Shown here in pieces: positions 44,313 through 54,214 of a stretch of DNA of 64,000 nt. Position 1 is the first letter of the stretch. Each line of letters begins with the position of its first letter. The notes under the pieces were generated by a model. That model had not been told where the DNA came from. It ran no database searches and worked only from the letters and a program-made list of their open reading frames with translations. The position numbers were made by a program, and so were the translations under genes. This DNA is from Ignavibacteriota bacterium (GTDB lineage Bacteria; Bacteroidota; Ignavibacteria; Kapaibacteriales; UBA2268), in NCBI GenBank assembly GCA_019637995.1, contig JAHBUQ010000001.1, positions 186,001-250,000 of the forward strand, given 5' to 3'.

Positions 44313-45878
44313 ATGTCTGATTCAATACCTTTAGAGTTACTTCCGGGTTCATCAAAAATATTTCAGGATTTTCTAATAGAAAACACTTGCGATTGTTCAA
44401 ACGTGATTTCAAAAATTTCCGAAAGAATCTATAACAGAAGTTTGTTGACCAAGTTAATAAATTTTTCAATTGGTGAAGAGAACTTATCTGATTTGCAAAA
44501 AAATAATTTAATACTTTTGCAGGAAAGTAATACTTTTGCAGTTGTAACCGGTCAGCAAGCAGGTTTTTTAGGTGGTAGTCTATATACACTATTCAAAGCT
44601 GTTGATACAATCAGAATTTCAAACGAATTGAGTAATAAGTATCCTGATTTTAAATTTGTGCCAATATTTTGGATTGAAGACAATGATGATGATTTGAAGG
44701 AGTCTTCTGTCTCCTGCATTTATGACTCAGGAAATGTACCGAAATATGTAAATCTTAATTTTGATGAGAATCTCTGTGTTTCAGGGAAAAAAGTTGTAAA
44801 CGAGGATTTAGAGCTTATTCAAAGTCTAAAGGATGATTTCAAAAAATATCAGTTTGGTCAGCAAATATCCGAAATTATTGATGAAGTATTTGAAATTGGT
44901 AAATCCTGGTCTGAATGTTTCCAAAATTTATATCAGAAAATTCTTGGTCAATACGGACTACTTTTTATTTCAGCTTCTGAATTGATGAAAAGCGGAATCT
45001 TCCAAAATTTAGTTCTTAGTGAACTCATTAATACCGGATATAGTCAAATTGCCGTGGATAAGAGGAATAAAGAATTAGAAGCAGATGGTTACCATATTCA
45101 GGCACAGGTTTCTGACATTAATCTTTTCTATCATATTGGTGATAAACGTTTTAGAATTGATATTGAAAATGAAAATTTTAGAATCAATAATGAGCTTATT
45201 GATAAGAATTCTTTGATTAAAATTGCAAATGAAAATCCTGAAAATTTCTGCCCAAAGGTTCTGCTTAGACCAATATTTCAGGATGCTGTTCTGCCTACGG
45301 TAGTTTATGTGGCAGGACCGGGCGAAATTGCTTATCATAAGCAAACTGATTATCTTTACAATCTATTTAATGTAATCAAACCTTGCCTTGTTATGCGAAC
45401 TTCAGCTACGATAATTGACAAGAAAGCAGCTCGTTATCTATCAAAAATTGAACTTAAGCCTTCGTACTTTTTAAAAAGTTTTAGTATAATTGAGAAAGAA
45501 TTGGCTGATAATCTTCTTGGCGCAGAGCATAATGAGGTTTTTAGCGAGTTTCAGGAGAAATTCCTGAATTTATATAGTGATTTAGAGAAATATCTGCTTA
45601 GTATTGATAATCAGCTTGATAAGACAGTAAACGGAGCACTTGTAAGAATTAATGAACAAATCAATCAATTGGACAAGAAAGCTCATTCTGCTGCAAAACG
45701 CACTAATGAAGAACTTTTACAAAAATATCAGTATTTATCAAACTTGATTTTTCCCGCCGGCAAATTACAGGAAAGAACGATTTCTCCACTTGTGTTTTTA
45801 GCACAATCAGATGAACTTATTACACAACTTTTAAATAACAAAGCTGAAAATAAACATCATATTTTTATTGAAATATGA
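44313..45878 (+). CDS. bshC: Bacillithiol biosynthesis cysteine-adding enzyme
   Basis: BshC joins cysteine to glucosaminyl-malate, the last step in making bacillithiol. The 521 residues are the typical length. The family motif VVTGQQAGFLGGSLYTLFKA is intact, as are FVPIFWIEDNDDDLKE and AYHKQTDYLYNLF, and the C-terminus has the long coiled coil of the family (QLDKKAHSAAKRTNEELL). bshA and bshB are not in the window. It follows the TolC gene by 80 bases and converges on the M1 peptidase gene. Confidence 0.94.
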   Translation: MSDSIPLELLPGSSKIFQDFLIENTCDCSNVISKISERIYNRSLLTKLINFSIGEENLSDLQKNNLILLQESNTFAVVTGQQAGFLGGSLYTLFKAVDTIRISNELSNKYPDFKFVPIFWIEDNDDDLKESSVSCIYDSGNVPKYVNLNFDENLCVSGKKVVNEDLELIQSLKDDFKKYQFGQQISEIIDEVFEIGKSWSECFQNLYQKILGQYGLLFISASELMKSGIFQNLVLSELINTGYSQIAVDKRNKELEADGYHIQAQVSDINLFYHIGDKRFRIDIENENFRINNELIDKNSLIKIANENPENFCPKVLLRPIFQDAVLPTVVYVAGPGEIAYHKQTDYLYNLFNVIKPCLVMRTSATIIDKKAARYLSKIELKPSYFLKSFSIIEKELADNLLGAEHNEVFSEFQEKFLNLYSDLEKYLLSIDNQLDKTVNGALVRINEQINQLDKKAHSAAKRTNEELLQKYQYLSNLIFPAGKLQERTISPLVFLAQSDELITQLLNNKAENKHHIFIEI

Positions 45879-45902
45879 TGCTTATTGTTTGAGAAAATAT
45901 TT

Positions 45903-48008
45903 TTAATTTATTATCAGCTTTTCCCGAATTATACCATATTTAGTTCGGAATTCTGCAATATAAAATCCTTGAGGAAGTGCAAAGTTAATTTGATTTAAAG
46001 AATTACCATCTTTTTGATAAATCAAATTACCTGTCAAATCAAATATTTTTATTCTGGTAATATTAACATCATTATCATAAAATAAGTTTATTGATTCACC
46101 TGAAAGTGCAGGATTGGGAGCTATCCGTACTTTTGCCTTTGATATACGATTATCTGAAACTGATACGACAAATTCCTCAATTTCGCAGAGTACTTTTCGG
46201 TAATCAATTAATATTTTTTGTACAGGAAAATCAAACTCAAATGAGAATTTCTGATTTCGACTGTTATTATAAACTGACTCGGATTTCAACAAATTGTCAT
46301 TATCGTCTAAAAATAAAATATCAATCCACATTTCATAAACTTCCTGATAGGATTGCTCAGGATCCTGAACTTGAGAGATGAAGACATCATACTCGTATTT
46401 ATCAGGATTATTATCAGGAAACTCTGCATTTATTCTGTAAATTGGGTGCCCCTTTCCATAAAGCCACTGGCTGAAGTATAAGTCTAAATCCATTTTAGGA
46501 TTTTGAATATGCAACTTAAATAGTTCGATAAATTCTTCAGTAGTTACACTTCTGAATTTATTGCCTTCAAAAATATCATGCATTACCTGAAAAAAATAAT
46601 CCCTGCCAACCAGTTCAGCCAGCATGTGATATACCCAGCTTGCTTTCAGATAGGTTATATGAGTTTGTATGAAAACTTGACTTTCCGGTACTCCATAAAC
46701 TGCAAACTCGGCTTTGTTGGGGCGATTAAAATAAGCATTTGCAACTCCAAGCAAATGATTGTAATAAAATGTTCCATCCTGATTTGCGGCTTCATACCAA
46801 AGAGCTTCAAACCAAGTGGCACCACCCTCATTAATCCAAATATCATTCCATGAAGCACAGGTTAGCAAATTTCCAATCCAGTGGTGAGCGATTTCATGAG
46901 TTAATCCGGTTTCTGAGAATCGTCTGAGCCAGTTTCGATGAATAGTTGTCAGCGTCTGATGTTCCATCCCACCGAACATATAGGGAAATACTGCAACGGT
47001 TCCATATTTATCAAATGTATATTCACCAAAAAGCGAGGCATAAACAGCCATCATGTTTGGCTGATTACGAAGATAAAATCTACCGTTGTAAGGATGGCCT
47101 GTTGGAGGATTTAAATCAATATCCCACATATAATTTGTAAAGACAACTGTATCCAGCGGATTTGTAACCCTCTGATAATACTGTTCAAAGCTACTGTATT
47201 TTGATGCTACAACTGTAGTCAAATAAGGCGACAAAGGTTTATCATGACTGTAGTAGTAGGTTTCTAAAATTATATCATCAACTTCTGAATATTTGATTGA
47301 ATCAAGATTTCCGTTTGAGAGGGCGGTAAAAGAGCTAGGTACTGTAATAGTAACCGATGTGATTGCTTTATCATAAGGAGCGTCATTGCAGGGCATCCAG
47401 TATTTTGTATTAGTTGGCTGACTTTGTGTATATATAATTGGTTCACTGCCCAAATTTTGCTCAGATGTATTTCTTCCATAAAAGTAAATACCCCGCTTAA
47501 ATGCTCTGTGAATATTATAATCAATTTCAATATTAATTATATCACCGGCTTTGAGAATTATTTTAGAATTGAACTGTATGAATTGTTCTTTTATTTCGTA
47601 AGAAAAATTATCAGAAGTATAATCAGACAAAATATTGATGTTCTCAATAGTTAAATCCACGGCATCAATAATAAATGAATTTACATCATTACTGTCAATT
47701 TTTAATGTAATTTTCTGCTTTCCGGGTGCAAAAAGTGTATCAAGATTCTCATTGTCCATATCCGCTTTAAACAGAAAATATGACAAATCAATTGACAAAT
47801 CGTAAGTCAGAACATCATAGTTTTTTCGTGGATAGATGCTTTGAAGAGTTGCATTATCGTTGAAATCATATTTTTGACTGCAGCAACCTGATTCACAGTG
47901 AGTGTGCTTAGTTTCGGGAGTAAATCCTTCAATCAGCATATATTCAGGAATTGCAGAATAAGAGTAAGTTAAACTTAAAAATAATAAATAAACAGCTAAT
48001 TTTTTCAT
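45903..48008 (-). CDS. M1-family aminopeptidase with T9SS sorting domain
   Basis: A 701-residue secreted metallopeptidase. A signal peptide (KKLAVYLLFLSLTYSYS) leads to a Cys-rich stretch (HTHCESGCCSQKYD), then the M1 fold. Substrate-binding GGMEHQT takes the place of the usual GAMEN; zinc binding is HEIAHHWIGN with the third ligand Glu 18 residues on, in WINEGGATW. The last ~75 residues are a type A sorting domain (IAPNPALSGES ... QGFYIAEFRT). It lacks the C-terminal helical domain of classical M1 enzymes. Probably a surface or secreted aminopeptidase. Confidence 0.92.
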   Translation of the reverse strand: MKKLAVYLLFLSLTYSYSAIPEYMLIEGFTPETKHTHCESGCCSQKYDFNDNATLQSIYPRKNYDVLTYDLSIDLSYFLFKADMDNENLDTLFAPGKQKITLKIDSNDVNSFIIDAVDLTIENINILSDYTSDNFSYEIKEQFIQFNSKIILKAGDIINIEIDYNIHRAFKRGIYFYGRNTSEQNLGSEPIIYTQSQPTNTKYWMPCNDAPYDKAITSVTITVPSSFTALSNGNLDSIKYSEVDDIILETYYYSHDKPLSPYLTTVVASKYSSFEQYYQRVTNPLDTVVFTNYMWDIDLNPPTGHPYNGRFYLRNQPNMMAVYASLFGEYTFDKYGTVAVFPYMFGGMEHQTLTTIHRNWLRRFSETGLTHEIAHHWIGNLLTCASWNDIWINEGGATWFEALWYEAANQDGTFYYNHLLGVANAYFNRPNKAEFAVYGVPESQVFIQTHITYLKASWVYHMLAELVGRDYFFQVMHDIFEGNKFRSVTTEEFIELFKLHIQNPKMDLDLYFSQWLYGKGHPIYRINAEFPDNNPDKYEYDVFISQVQDPEQSYQEVYEMWIDILFLDDNDNLLKSESVYNNSRNQKFSFEFDFPVQKILIDYRKVLCEIEEFVVSVSDNRISKAKVRIAPNPALSGESINLFYDNDVNITRIKIFDLTGNLIYQKDGNSLNQINFALPQGFYIAEFRTKYGIIREKLIIN

Positions 48009-48070
48009 AAACAGTGAATTTAATTATATAAAAATGTATAAACTGTTAATTGGAGGTTTTATTATAAAAA

Positions 48071-48103
48071 AACTGCCCCTCTTCGTTATAAAGAGGAGCA
48101 GTT
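48071..48103 (-). terminator. Terminator of the Ig-repeat protein gene
   Basis: AACTGCCCCTCTT (48071-48083) pairs almost fully with AAGAGGAGCAGTT (48091-48103). On the minus strand it is followed by a run of seven T. Confidence 0.92.
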
Positions 48104-48138
48104 CTATTTTTCTGCTTGTTAAAAAATAATCAAATAAA

Positions 48139-51100
48139 TTATTTGATAACCATAAAGCTTTGAGATAATGAACCTTTAGCAGTTCTGATACCAATAAAGT
48201 AAGTACCGCTTGAAAGTCTTAAGCTATTTACATCAACAGAAATCTGATGCTGGCCTTCTGAAAGCAAGCCCTGATGGACAGTTGCAAGAGTTCTTCCGGA
48301 CATATCCGAAATAGTGATTTCAGTATAAGCTGATTCAGGTGTTTCTACTGATATTGTGAAATTATCTGAAACAGGATTTGGTACCGGAGTACCTAACATG
48401 TAGCCAAGTTCAGCAATATTATTTACACTTGTCGAGCCACCGGTAGTGATGACAACTTCAACCGGTTCGCTGATTACAGTACCGCAAATGCCGGTAATTT
48501 GGCAAGTATAAATGCCTGCATCATCAACAGTGATGTCGTCTTTGATATAAGTACCTTCGTCAGCACCTTCAATCATAAGGTCATTTAAATACCACTGATA
48601 AGTAAGGACTTCGTCATCATTTCCTTCAGCAATTACTTCAATAAGCATTTGTTTGCCTGCTTCAAATTCTATAACGCCTTCACTTTGAAGTAGGATAACA
48701 ACAGGATTAAGAACTCTCATAAGAGCTGCAGCCGAAGTGATTTCAGAACCACTTTCAACAAGAGTTACTCTTGCTGTGTAAGCACCTGCATCGTCAGCGT
48801 CAACGTTATTGATTGTTAGTGTTTTAGTTCTTGTACCGGCATATTTAGCATTATCGCTTATCAATACACCATTTTTAAACCAGTTAATTTGAGCTGTTTC
48901 ATTTATGTTAGTAAAATAGTCGAAAGTAAATGTTGTGTTGCTCCCGATACAAGCTTCCTTGTTAGCAGGTTGCTGAGTGATTGAAAGCTCAAGCTCAGTT
49001 ACTTTAAACATAGGAGTTTTTACTGATTCGCCGCACAGACCTTTAACAACTGCATAATACTGACCTTCATCACGTTTAGTGAATTTGTTAATAGTCAAAT
49101 AATTAGATTTTGAACCTGCCATGCGAGGCATTCCATCATTAAGAGGAACATCTACAGGTAAATTCGGGTCGTATTTGTACCATTGAATTTTGAACTGATA
49201 TTTTTCTAAATCATCCTGAAGACCATTTCCACCATTACCATGAACAGTAAATTCAAGTGTAGCAGTTTCCCCGAGAATTACGCCGATATTAACATCATCC
49301 TCAGGCTTGAATATTGAAAGTGGGCGTGCTACATAAACTACCATTGGTCCTGTTTCAACAGACTCACAGCTTGGGTGTCCGCCTACTCTTACAGTATAGG
49401 CACCTGAAAGTCTGTGCTTAAGATTATTGATATAAATAATCGGGCTGTTTACACCGCTGTAATCATCGCCGTCATGAAGCATAATGCCATCTTTGTACCA
49501 TTGGTAGTTCAAATCAGTACCGGTCGCTTCAACCGTTAAGTAGATATCCTCATCCGGACACCATACATTAGATTGTGAATAGTTGCCAATAATCGGAGTA
49601 TCAAATACTCTGAAAATACCTGTTGTATATTCAATATACGGAAATTCTTCACTTGTAATTCTCAAACGGTTGTCAGTATTTGAATATCTGTCTCTTATGA
49701 TATCCCAAATATATTCACCTTGTCTTGCATCATAATCAAAAGCAAGAGGTTCCCAGGCTTGACCATTTTGTGAAATATAAATATTTATAAGACCAACACC
49801 ACGAGAGTTCCATATTACAGAAACAGGCTCTAACGGATTGCAAATTTCTGAACCTGTATTAGGAGTAATAAGTTCAAACTGAGGTACGGCAAAAGCGATT
49901 TCCGATGAATTCTCCGAAGGTGGGAATGCACCATAATTACTACCTATTGTATTATAGCCTGCCCAATTTCCATCATTATCAGTCCATTCATTTACTTTCA
50001 TACCTTGAGGAGTATATTCAGCGATTCTTCTTACACCGCCCGGCAGGTTGTTAGGAATGAATGTTGCCCACGCACCATCAGTGAATTCAGTATTTTCATA
50101 ATATGGATGAGCTTGATGAGGAAAGCCGGGTGTTCTAAGTTCAGCACCACTGCCTTGAACAATTGCAGTTGTAACAGGATTTTCATTTTCATCATAAATT
50201 ACAATGTAATTTTTTGGAGATGAAGGGCTTTGTGGGTCGTAAAGACCGGATGCAAAGCTTACTAAGCCGGTTTCAAAATTATTTGAAGCAGTAGAGTATC
50301 GCAAGCTTCTTGATGCTGTACTACTATAGAGTCTTTGGATCATTGAGCCACGTTCGTTACCTAAATCAACAGTCCAGATTATATCACGGTTTACAGCAAA
50401 AACTGCATTAGTAGTTGCTATTAAATTAACCCATACTGATTTTGATGTTTCCTGACTTCCTGTAACAAATGATGAGTAATTGCCGACATCTGTTAAGTTC
50501 TTAGTACTTGTCATCACATAAGAATCAGTATTATGGTCATAAGCAAGATTATTTCCAGCTGTAGTTGGATTTGTGTTAGGTATAGTATTCACCCCGCCTG
50601 TTGTGAATCTGTATTCAGTATTTGGGTGTAAATTGTTGAATGTTACAAATGCATAAGAAGGAATTCTGCCATTACCATCAGGAAGGAATGAACCTTCACC
50701 TTTGAAATATGCAGGAACTATGACTTCTGACATAGATGGAGCAGCTAATACATTTACATCTTTAAAAACTGAAGGATTCAAATATTGGCCTGTTGCACTA
50801 ACGCTGTACATAGTATTTGGTGATGTAAACATGATATCTGAATATGTTGCAATACCATTATTAAAAGTTGTATTTACAGTACCTGAATAAGCACCGTTAT
50901 TGATAGTCAAAGTTGAAGAAAAACCATGATAATATTCATTAACACTACCATCGTTATTTCTGGCATAAACATTTATAGTCGGATGAACTGCTCCTGCATG
51001 CCCTTTATCGTAAATATCAATATCAAGAACAGGTGCCGGAGATACAGTAAATGGCGATGTAGCATCATCAAGATAGTATCCGGCAGGATTTTTGTTTTCA

Positions 51101-51894
51101 GGTGCTTCAGCAATAATCTGAATGTTGCCACTGTAATCAAGCGTTAAGTTTTCTACAAAATAAACAGCACTATTTGCTGGGATATAGAAAGTTTGTTCAT
51201 GAAGCAAATTAGCAGAAGCATCTAAAATCTTGAAATCAACTCTTGTTGGATGTGGGATTGTTTGATTAAGATTTATGTTGTCAATAAGCTCTACAAGTGT
51301 TCTGAATGGTACATTGCGCATCGGAACATTTGGTTTGACACTCGTAACTCGGAGTTTTGAAGGAATACCTCCATTTCCTCCACCAAAACTTGTCCATGAC
51401 AAGTCATCTATAACAACCTGACGTCCCAGATTTCTGATTTCAATCGTGAAATCTCCCGGTATATCAATATCATTTACTTCAAATACTTGTACATTAGTGT
51501 TATCCCAAGCAATCGAAGTTGCTATGTAATTACCGTTAATGTAAAGTTCAATCTGACGATTTCCCGAACCGGTAAAGGCTTTAAGCATTTTTACCTGGAA
51601 ATTCTTGATTCCACCTGAGATTGTGGAAGAAGTTATTCTGGGATTATTAGCATCATAAGCTGCAAACATAAATGACTTATTATCAGCATTTATTTTGAAG
51701 CCCTGGTCATCTCTGCCACGTACATAATTCCATGTAATACCATTATCGCCGACAAAACTGCCAGGTGAATATGTATTTGTTGGAGCATTATGATTTTCGA
51801 AAGTTTCGGTGAAATCCCAATTCTGAGCAAAAGCACCAATAGTAGTCATGACTGCAAATGCTATCATTACTGATAACTTGGTGATAATTCGCAT
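48139..51894 (-). CDS. Giant secreted protein with Ig-like domains and T9SS sorting domain
   Basis: A 1,251-residue protein with a signal peptide (MIAFAVMTTIGAFAQ). The start is a jelly-roll-like domain (NWDFTETFENHN, RQIELYINGNYIATS, FTIEIRNLGRQVVIDDLSW). A long mid-part of unassigned strands follows. From about 780 there are four Ig-like domains of ~90 residues, each with x-WYKDG and L-x-I-x-x-x-x-x-x-D-x-G-x-Y signatures (NNLKHRLSGAYTVRV, NKFTKRDEGQYYAVV, NNVDADDAGAYTARV, DDITVDDAGIYTCQI). A type A sorting domain ends it (PVPNPVSDNFTIS). Likely a surface adhesin or structural protein. Divergent from speA. Confidence 0.87.
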   Translation of the reverse strand: MRIITKLSVMIAFAVMTTIGAFAQNWDFTETFENHNAPTNTYSPGSFVGDNGITWNYVRGRDDQGFKINADNKSFMFAAYDANNPRITSSTISGGIKNFQVKMLKAFTGSGNRQIELYINGNYIATSIAWDNTNVQVFEVNDIDIPGDFTIEIRNLGRQVVIDDLSWTSFGGGNGGIPSKLRVTSVKPNVPMRNVPFRTLVELIDNINLNQTIPHPTRVDFKILDASANLLHEQTFYIPANSAVYFVENLTLDYSGNIQIIAEAPENKNPAGYYLDDATSPFTVSPAPVLDIDIYDKGHAGAVHPTINVYARNNDGSVNEYYHGFSSTLTINNGAYSGTVNTTFNNGIATYSDIMFTSPNTMYSVSATGQYLNPSVFKDVNVLAAPSMSEVIVPAYFKGEGSFLPDGNGRIPSYAFVTFNNLHPNTEYRFTTGGVNTIPNTNPTTAGNNLAYDHNTDSYVMTSTKNLTDVGNYSSFVTGSQETSKSVWVNLIATTNAVFAVNRDIIWTVDLGNERGSMIQRLYSSTASRSLRYSTASNNFETGLVSFASGLYDPQSPSSPKNYIVIYDENENPVTTAIVQGSGAELRTPGFPHQAHPYYENTEFTDGAWATFIPNNLPGGVRRIAEYTPQGMKVNEWTDNDGNWAGYNTIGSNYGAFPPSENSSEIAFAVPQFELITPNTGSEICNPLEPVSVIWNSRGVGLINIYISQNGQAWEPLAFDYDARQGEYIWDIIRDRYSNTDNRLRITSEEFPYIEYTTGIFRVFDTPIIGNYSQSNVWCPDEDIYLTVEATGTDLNYQWYKDGIMLHDGDDYSGVNSPIIYINNLKHRLSGAYTVRVGGHPSCESVETGPMVVYVARPLSIFKPEDDVNIGVILGETATLEFTVHGNGGNGLQDDLEKYQFKIQWYKYDPNLPVDVPLNDGMPRMAGSKSNYLTINKFTKRDEGQYYAVVKGLCGESVKTPMFKVTELELSITQQPANKEACIGSNTTFTFDYFTNINETAQINWFKNGVLISDNAKYAGTRTKTLTINNVDADDAGAYTARVTLVESGSEITSAAALMRVLNPVVILLQSEGVIEFEAGKQMLIEVIAEGNDDEVLTYQWYLNDLMIEGADEGTYIKDDITVDDAGIYTCQITGICGTVISEPVEVVITTGGSTSVNNIAELGYMLGTPVPNPVSDNFTISVETPESAYTEITISDMSGRTLATVHQGLLSEGQHQISVDVNSLRLSSGTYFIGIRTAKGSLSQSFMVIK

Positions 51895-52175
51895 ATTTTT
51901 AACCTATATAGATATTAAAACAAATAAATTAATTTTCTTTTAAGAACAATTTATAAACACAAAAATATTAAAATTATTTTGAATAGACTACATTTATATT
52001 AATATTTATCATATACTAACCTGATTTTATCAATTATTAACTGTTAATTAACAGAGTTTTTTTGTCAATAATGTAAATAGAATTTTTTTAAAAATCTATT
52101 TTTGTTATCAAATTTTAATTAATAATTTCGTCTATTAATGAATATTTTTTGCAATTTGAAATACGAGGATAAATG

Positions 52176-54071
52176 ATGCGCAAATGGCGTATAGAAGATT
52201 CAGCTGAATTATATAATATTGACGGTTGGGGAGTCAACTATTTTGGCATTAACGAAAAAGGGAATGTATTTGTTACACCAACGAAAAATGGTGTGCAGGT
52301 AGATTTACGTGAATTAATTGATGAATTGATAATCCGTGATGTTGATACGCCTGTATTATTAAGATTTCCTGACATCATTCATAATAGAATTGAAACTATT
52401 TTCAAGTGTTTTCAAATTGCATCCAAAGAATATAATTACAACGGCAAAAGCTTTATCATTTATCCAATTAAAGTAAATCAAATGCGACCGGTTGTAGAAG
52501 AAATTGTCAAATATGGCGAAGAATTCAATATCGGTCTTGAAGCAGGCTCTAAGCCTGAACTACACGCTGTACTTGCTATACAGGACAATCCTAACGCACT
52601 TGTTATATGTAATGGATACAAAGACGAAGCATTTATTGAGCTGGCATTACTTGCTCAAAAAATGGGGAAGAATGTTTTTCTTGTTGTAGAAAAGTTGAAT
52701 GAAATTAAATTGATTCTGAAAATCTCCAAAAGGCTTAATGTAAAGCCTAATATTGGAATTCGTGTAAAGCTGGCAAGTTCAGGGAGTGGCAAATGGGAAA
52801 GTTCGGGCGGTGACAGAAGCAAATTCGGACTGACTGCAAGTGAACTCCTTGAAGCAACAGAACTCCTTGAGTCCGCAGGCAGAATGGACGAACTCAGGCT
52901 TATTCACTTTCATCTTGGAAGCCAAATCACTAAAATTGGAAAGATTAAGACTGCACTCCGTGAAGCATCACAATTCTATGTTCAGCTTCGTCAAGCCGGT
53001 TTTAATATCGAATTTGTTGATATCGGAGGTGGACTTGGTGTGGACTATGACGGCTCGAGGTCATCAAATCAAAGCAGCATAAATTATTCAATTCAGGAAT
53101 ATGTAAATGATGCTGTATCTAATATTGTGGATGCCTGCGATAAAAATGAACTTCCTCACCCTAATATTATTACTGAATCAGGACGCTCTATTACAGCTCA
53201 TCACTCTGTGCTGATATTTGATGTTCTTGAAACAACATCACTCCCGACATGGGATTCATCCTATAATGTAACAGAAGAAGACGATGAACTTGTACAGGAG
53301 CTATATAGTATTTTTCAAAAATTAACCAAAAACCGGATGATTGAAGCATGGCATGACGCTCTTCAAATTCGTGAAGAATCACTTGATAGATTCAGCCTTG
53401 GAATGCTGGATTTGAAAACCCGGGCACTCATTGAAAGGCTTTTTTGGTCTATAGCAAGAGAAATACACGAAATATCCCAGAATATCAAACATAATTATGA
53501 AGAATTAAGAGTACTTGCAAGAATGCTCTCAGATAAGTATTTTTGTAATTTCTCGCTTTTCCAGTCATTGCCTGACTCTTGGGCAATTGACCAGATTTTC
53601 CCGATTATTCCTATTCATAGATTGAATGAGAAACCAACTAAATCCGCTACTTTGCAGGATATAACCTGCGATTCTGATGGTAAAATAGACCATTTTATCG
53701 GAATCGGTGATACTTCCTATAATATGCAGGTACATCAGCTAAAGAAGAACGAGCCGTATTACATTGGTGTCTTTTTGGTTGGTGCTTATCAGGAAATTTT
53801 GGGTGACTTGCATAATTTATTTGGTGATACAAATGCCGTTCATATTGCTGTTAATGATGATAAATATATCATTAAACAAATTATTGACGGTGAAACTGTA
53901 GAAGAAGTTTTAGACTATGTGCAATTCAATTCCAAAAAACTTGTACGCACTATGGAAACTTGGGTTGGAGCAGCTGTCAAAGAAGGTAAAATTACTGCTA
54001 CCGAAGGTAAAGAATTTCTGGCAAATTACAGGTCGGGATTATATGGTTATACGTATTTGCAATCTGAATAA
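52176..54071 (+). CDS. speA: Biosynthetic arginine decarboxylase
   Basis: PLP enzyme that turns arginine into agmatine for polyamine synthesis. 631 residues from the second of two adjacent ATGs (52173/52176), after a GAGGA ribosome site. The PLP lysine lies in IIYPIKVNQMRPVVEE; GLEAGSKPEL, KFGLTASELLEA, HFHLGSQI and VDIGGGLGVDYDG follow the SpeA order, and the late domain carries FPIIPIHRLNEKPT and CDSDGKID with its active-site Cys. No speB is near. Confidence 0.96.
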   Translation: MRKWRIEDSAELYNIDGWGVNYFGINEKGNVFVTPTKNGVQVDLRELIDELIIRDVDTPVLLRFPDIIHNRIETIFKCFQIASKEYNYNGKSFIIYPIKVNQMRPVVEEIVKYGEEFNIGLEAGSKPELHAVLAIQDNPNALVICNGYKDEAFIELALLAQKMGKNVFLVVEKLNEIKLILKISKRLNVKPNIGIRVKLASSGSGKWESSGGDRSKFGLTASELLEATELLESAGRMDELRLIHFHLGSQITKIGKIKTALREASQFYVQLRQAGFNIEFVDIGGGLGVDYDGSRSSNQSSINYSIQEYVNDAVSNIVDACDKNELPHPNIITESGRSITAHHSVLIFDVLETTSLPTWDSSYNVTEEDDELVQELYSIFQKLTKNRMIEAWHDALQIREESLDRFSLGMLDLKTRALIERLFWSIAREIHEISQNIKHNYEELRVLARMLSDKYFCNFSLFQSLPDSWAIDQIFPIIPIHRLNEKPTKSATLQDITCDSDGKIDHFIGIGDTSYNMQVHQLKKNEPYYIGVFLVGAYQEILGDLHNLFGDTNAVHIAVNDDKYIIKQIIDGETVEEVLDYVQFNSKKLVRTMETWVGAAVKEGKITATEGKEFLANYRSGLYGYTYLQSE

Positions 54072-54098
54072 GTAAAGCATCAATATTATATTGTTTTT

Positions 54099-54214
54099 CA
54101 TAAACTTACTTGTTTTTTCTTTTTTTAGAATTATTGAAAAAAAATAATTTTGAAAATATAAAAAAAAATATTAACTTACATAATGTTAATGAGCAAAATG
54201 CAAGTAAGTTTATG
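54099..54214 (+). promoter_or_regulatory. Possible start-codon-sequestering hairpin
   Basis: CATAAACTTACTTG (54099-54112) and CAAGTAAGTTTATG (54201-54214) are perfect 14-base inverted repeats 88 bases apart; the second arm includes the ATG of the large VWA gene. The space between has facing T-rich and A-rich tracts that can also pair. Confidence 0.5.
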
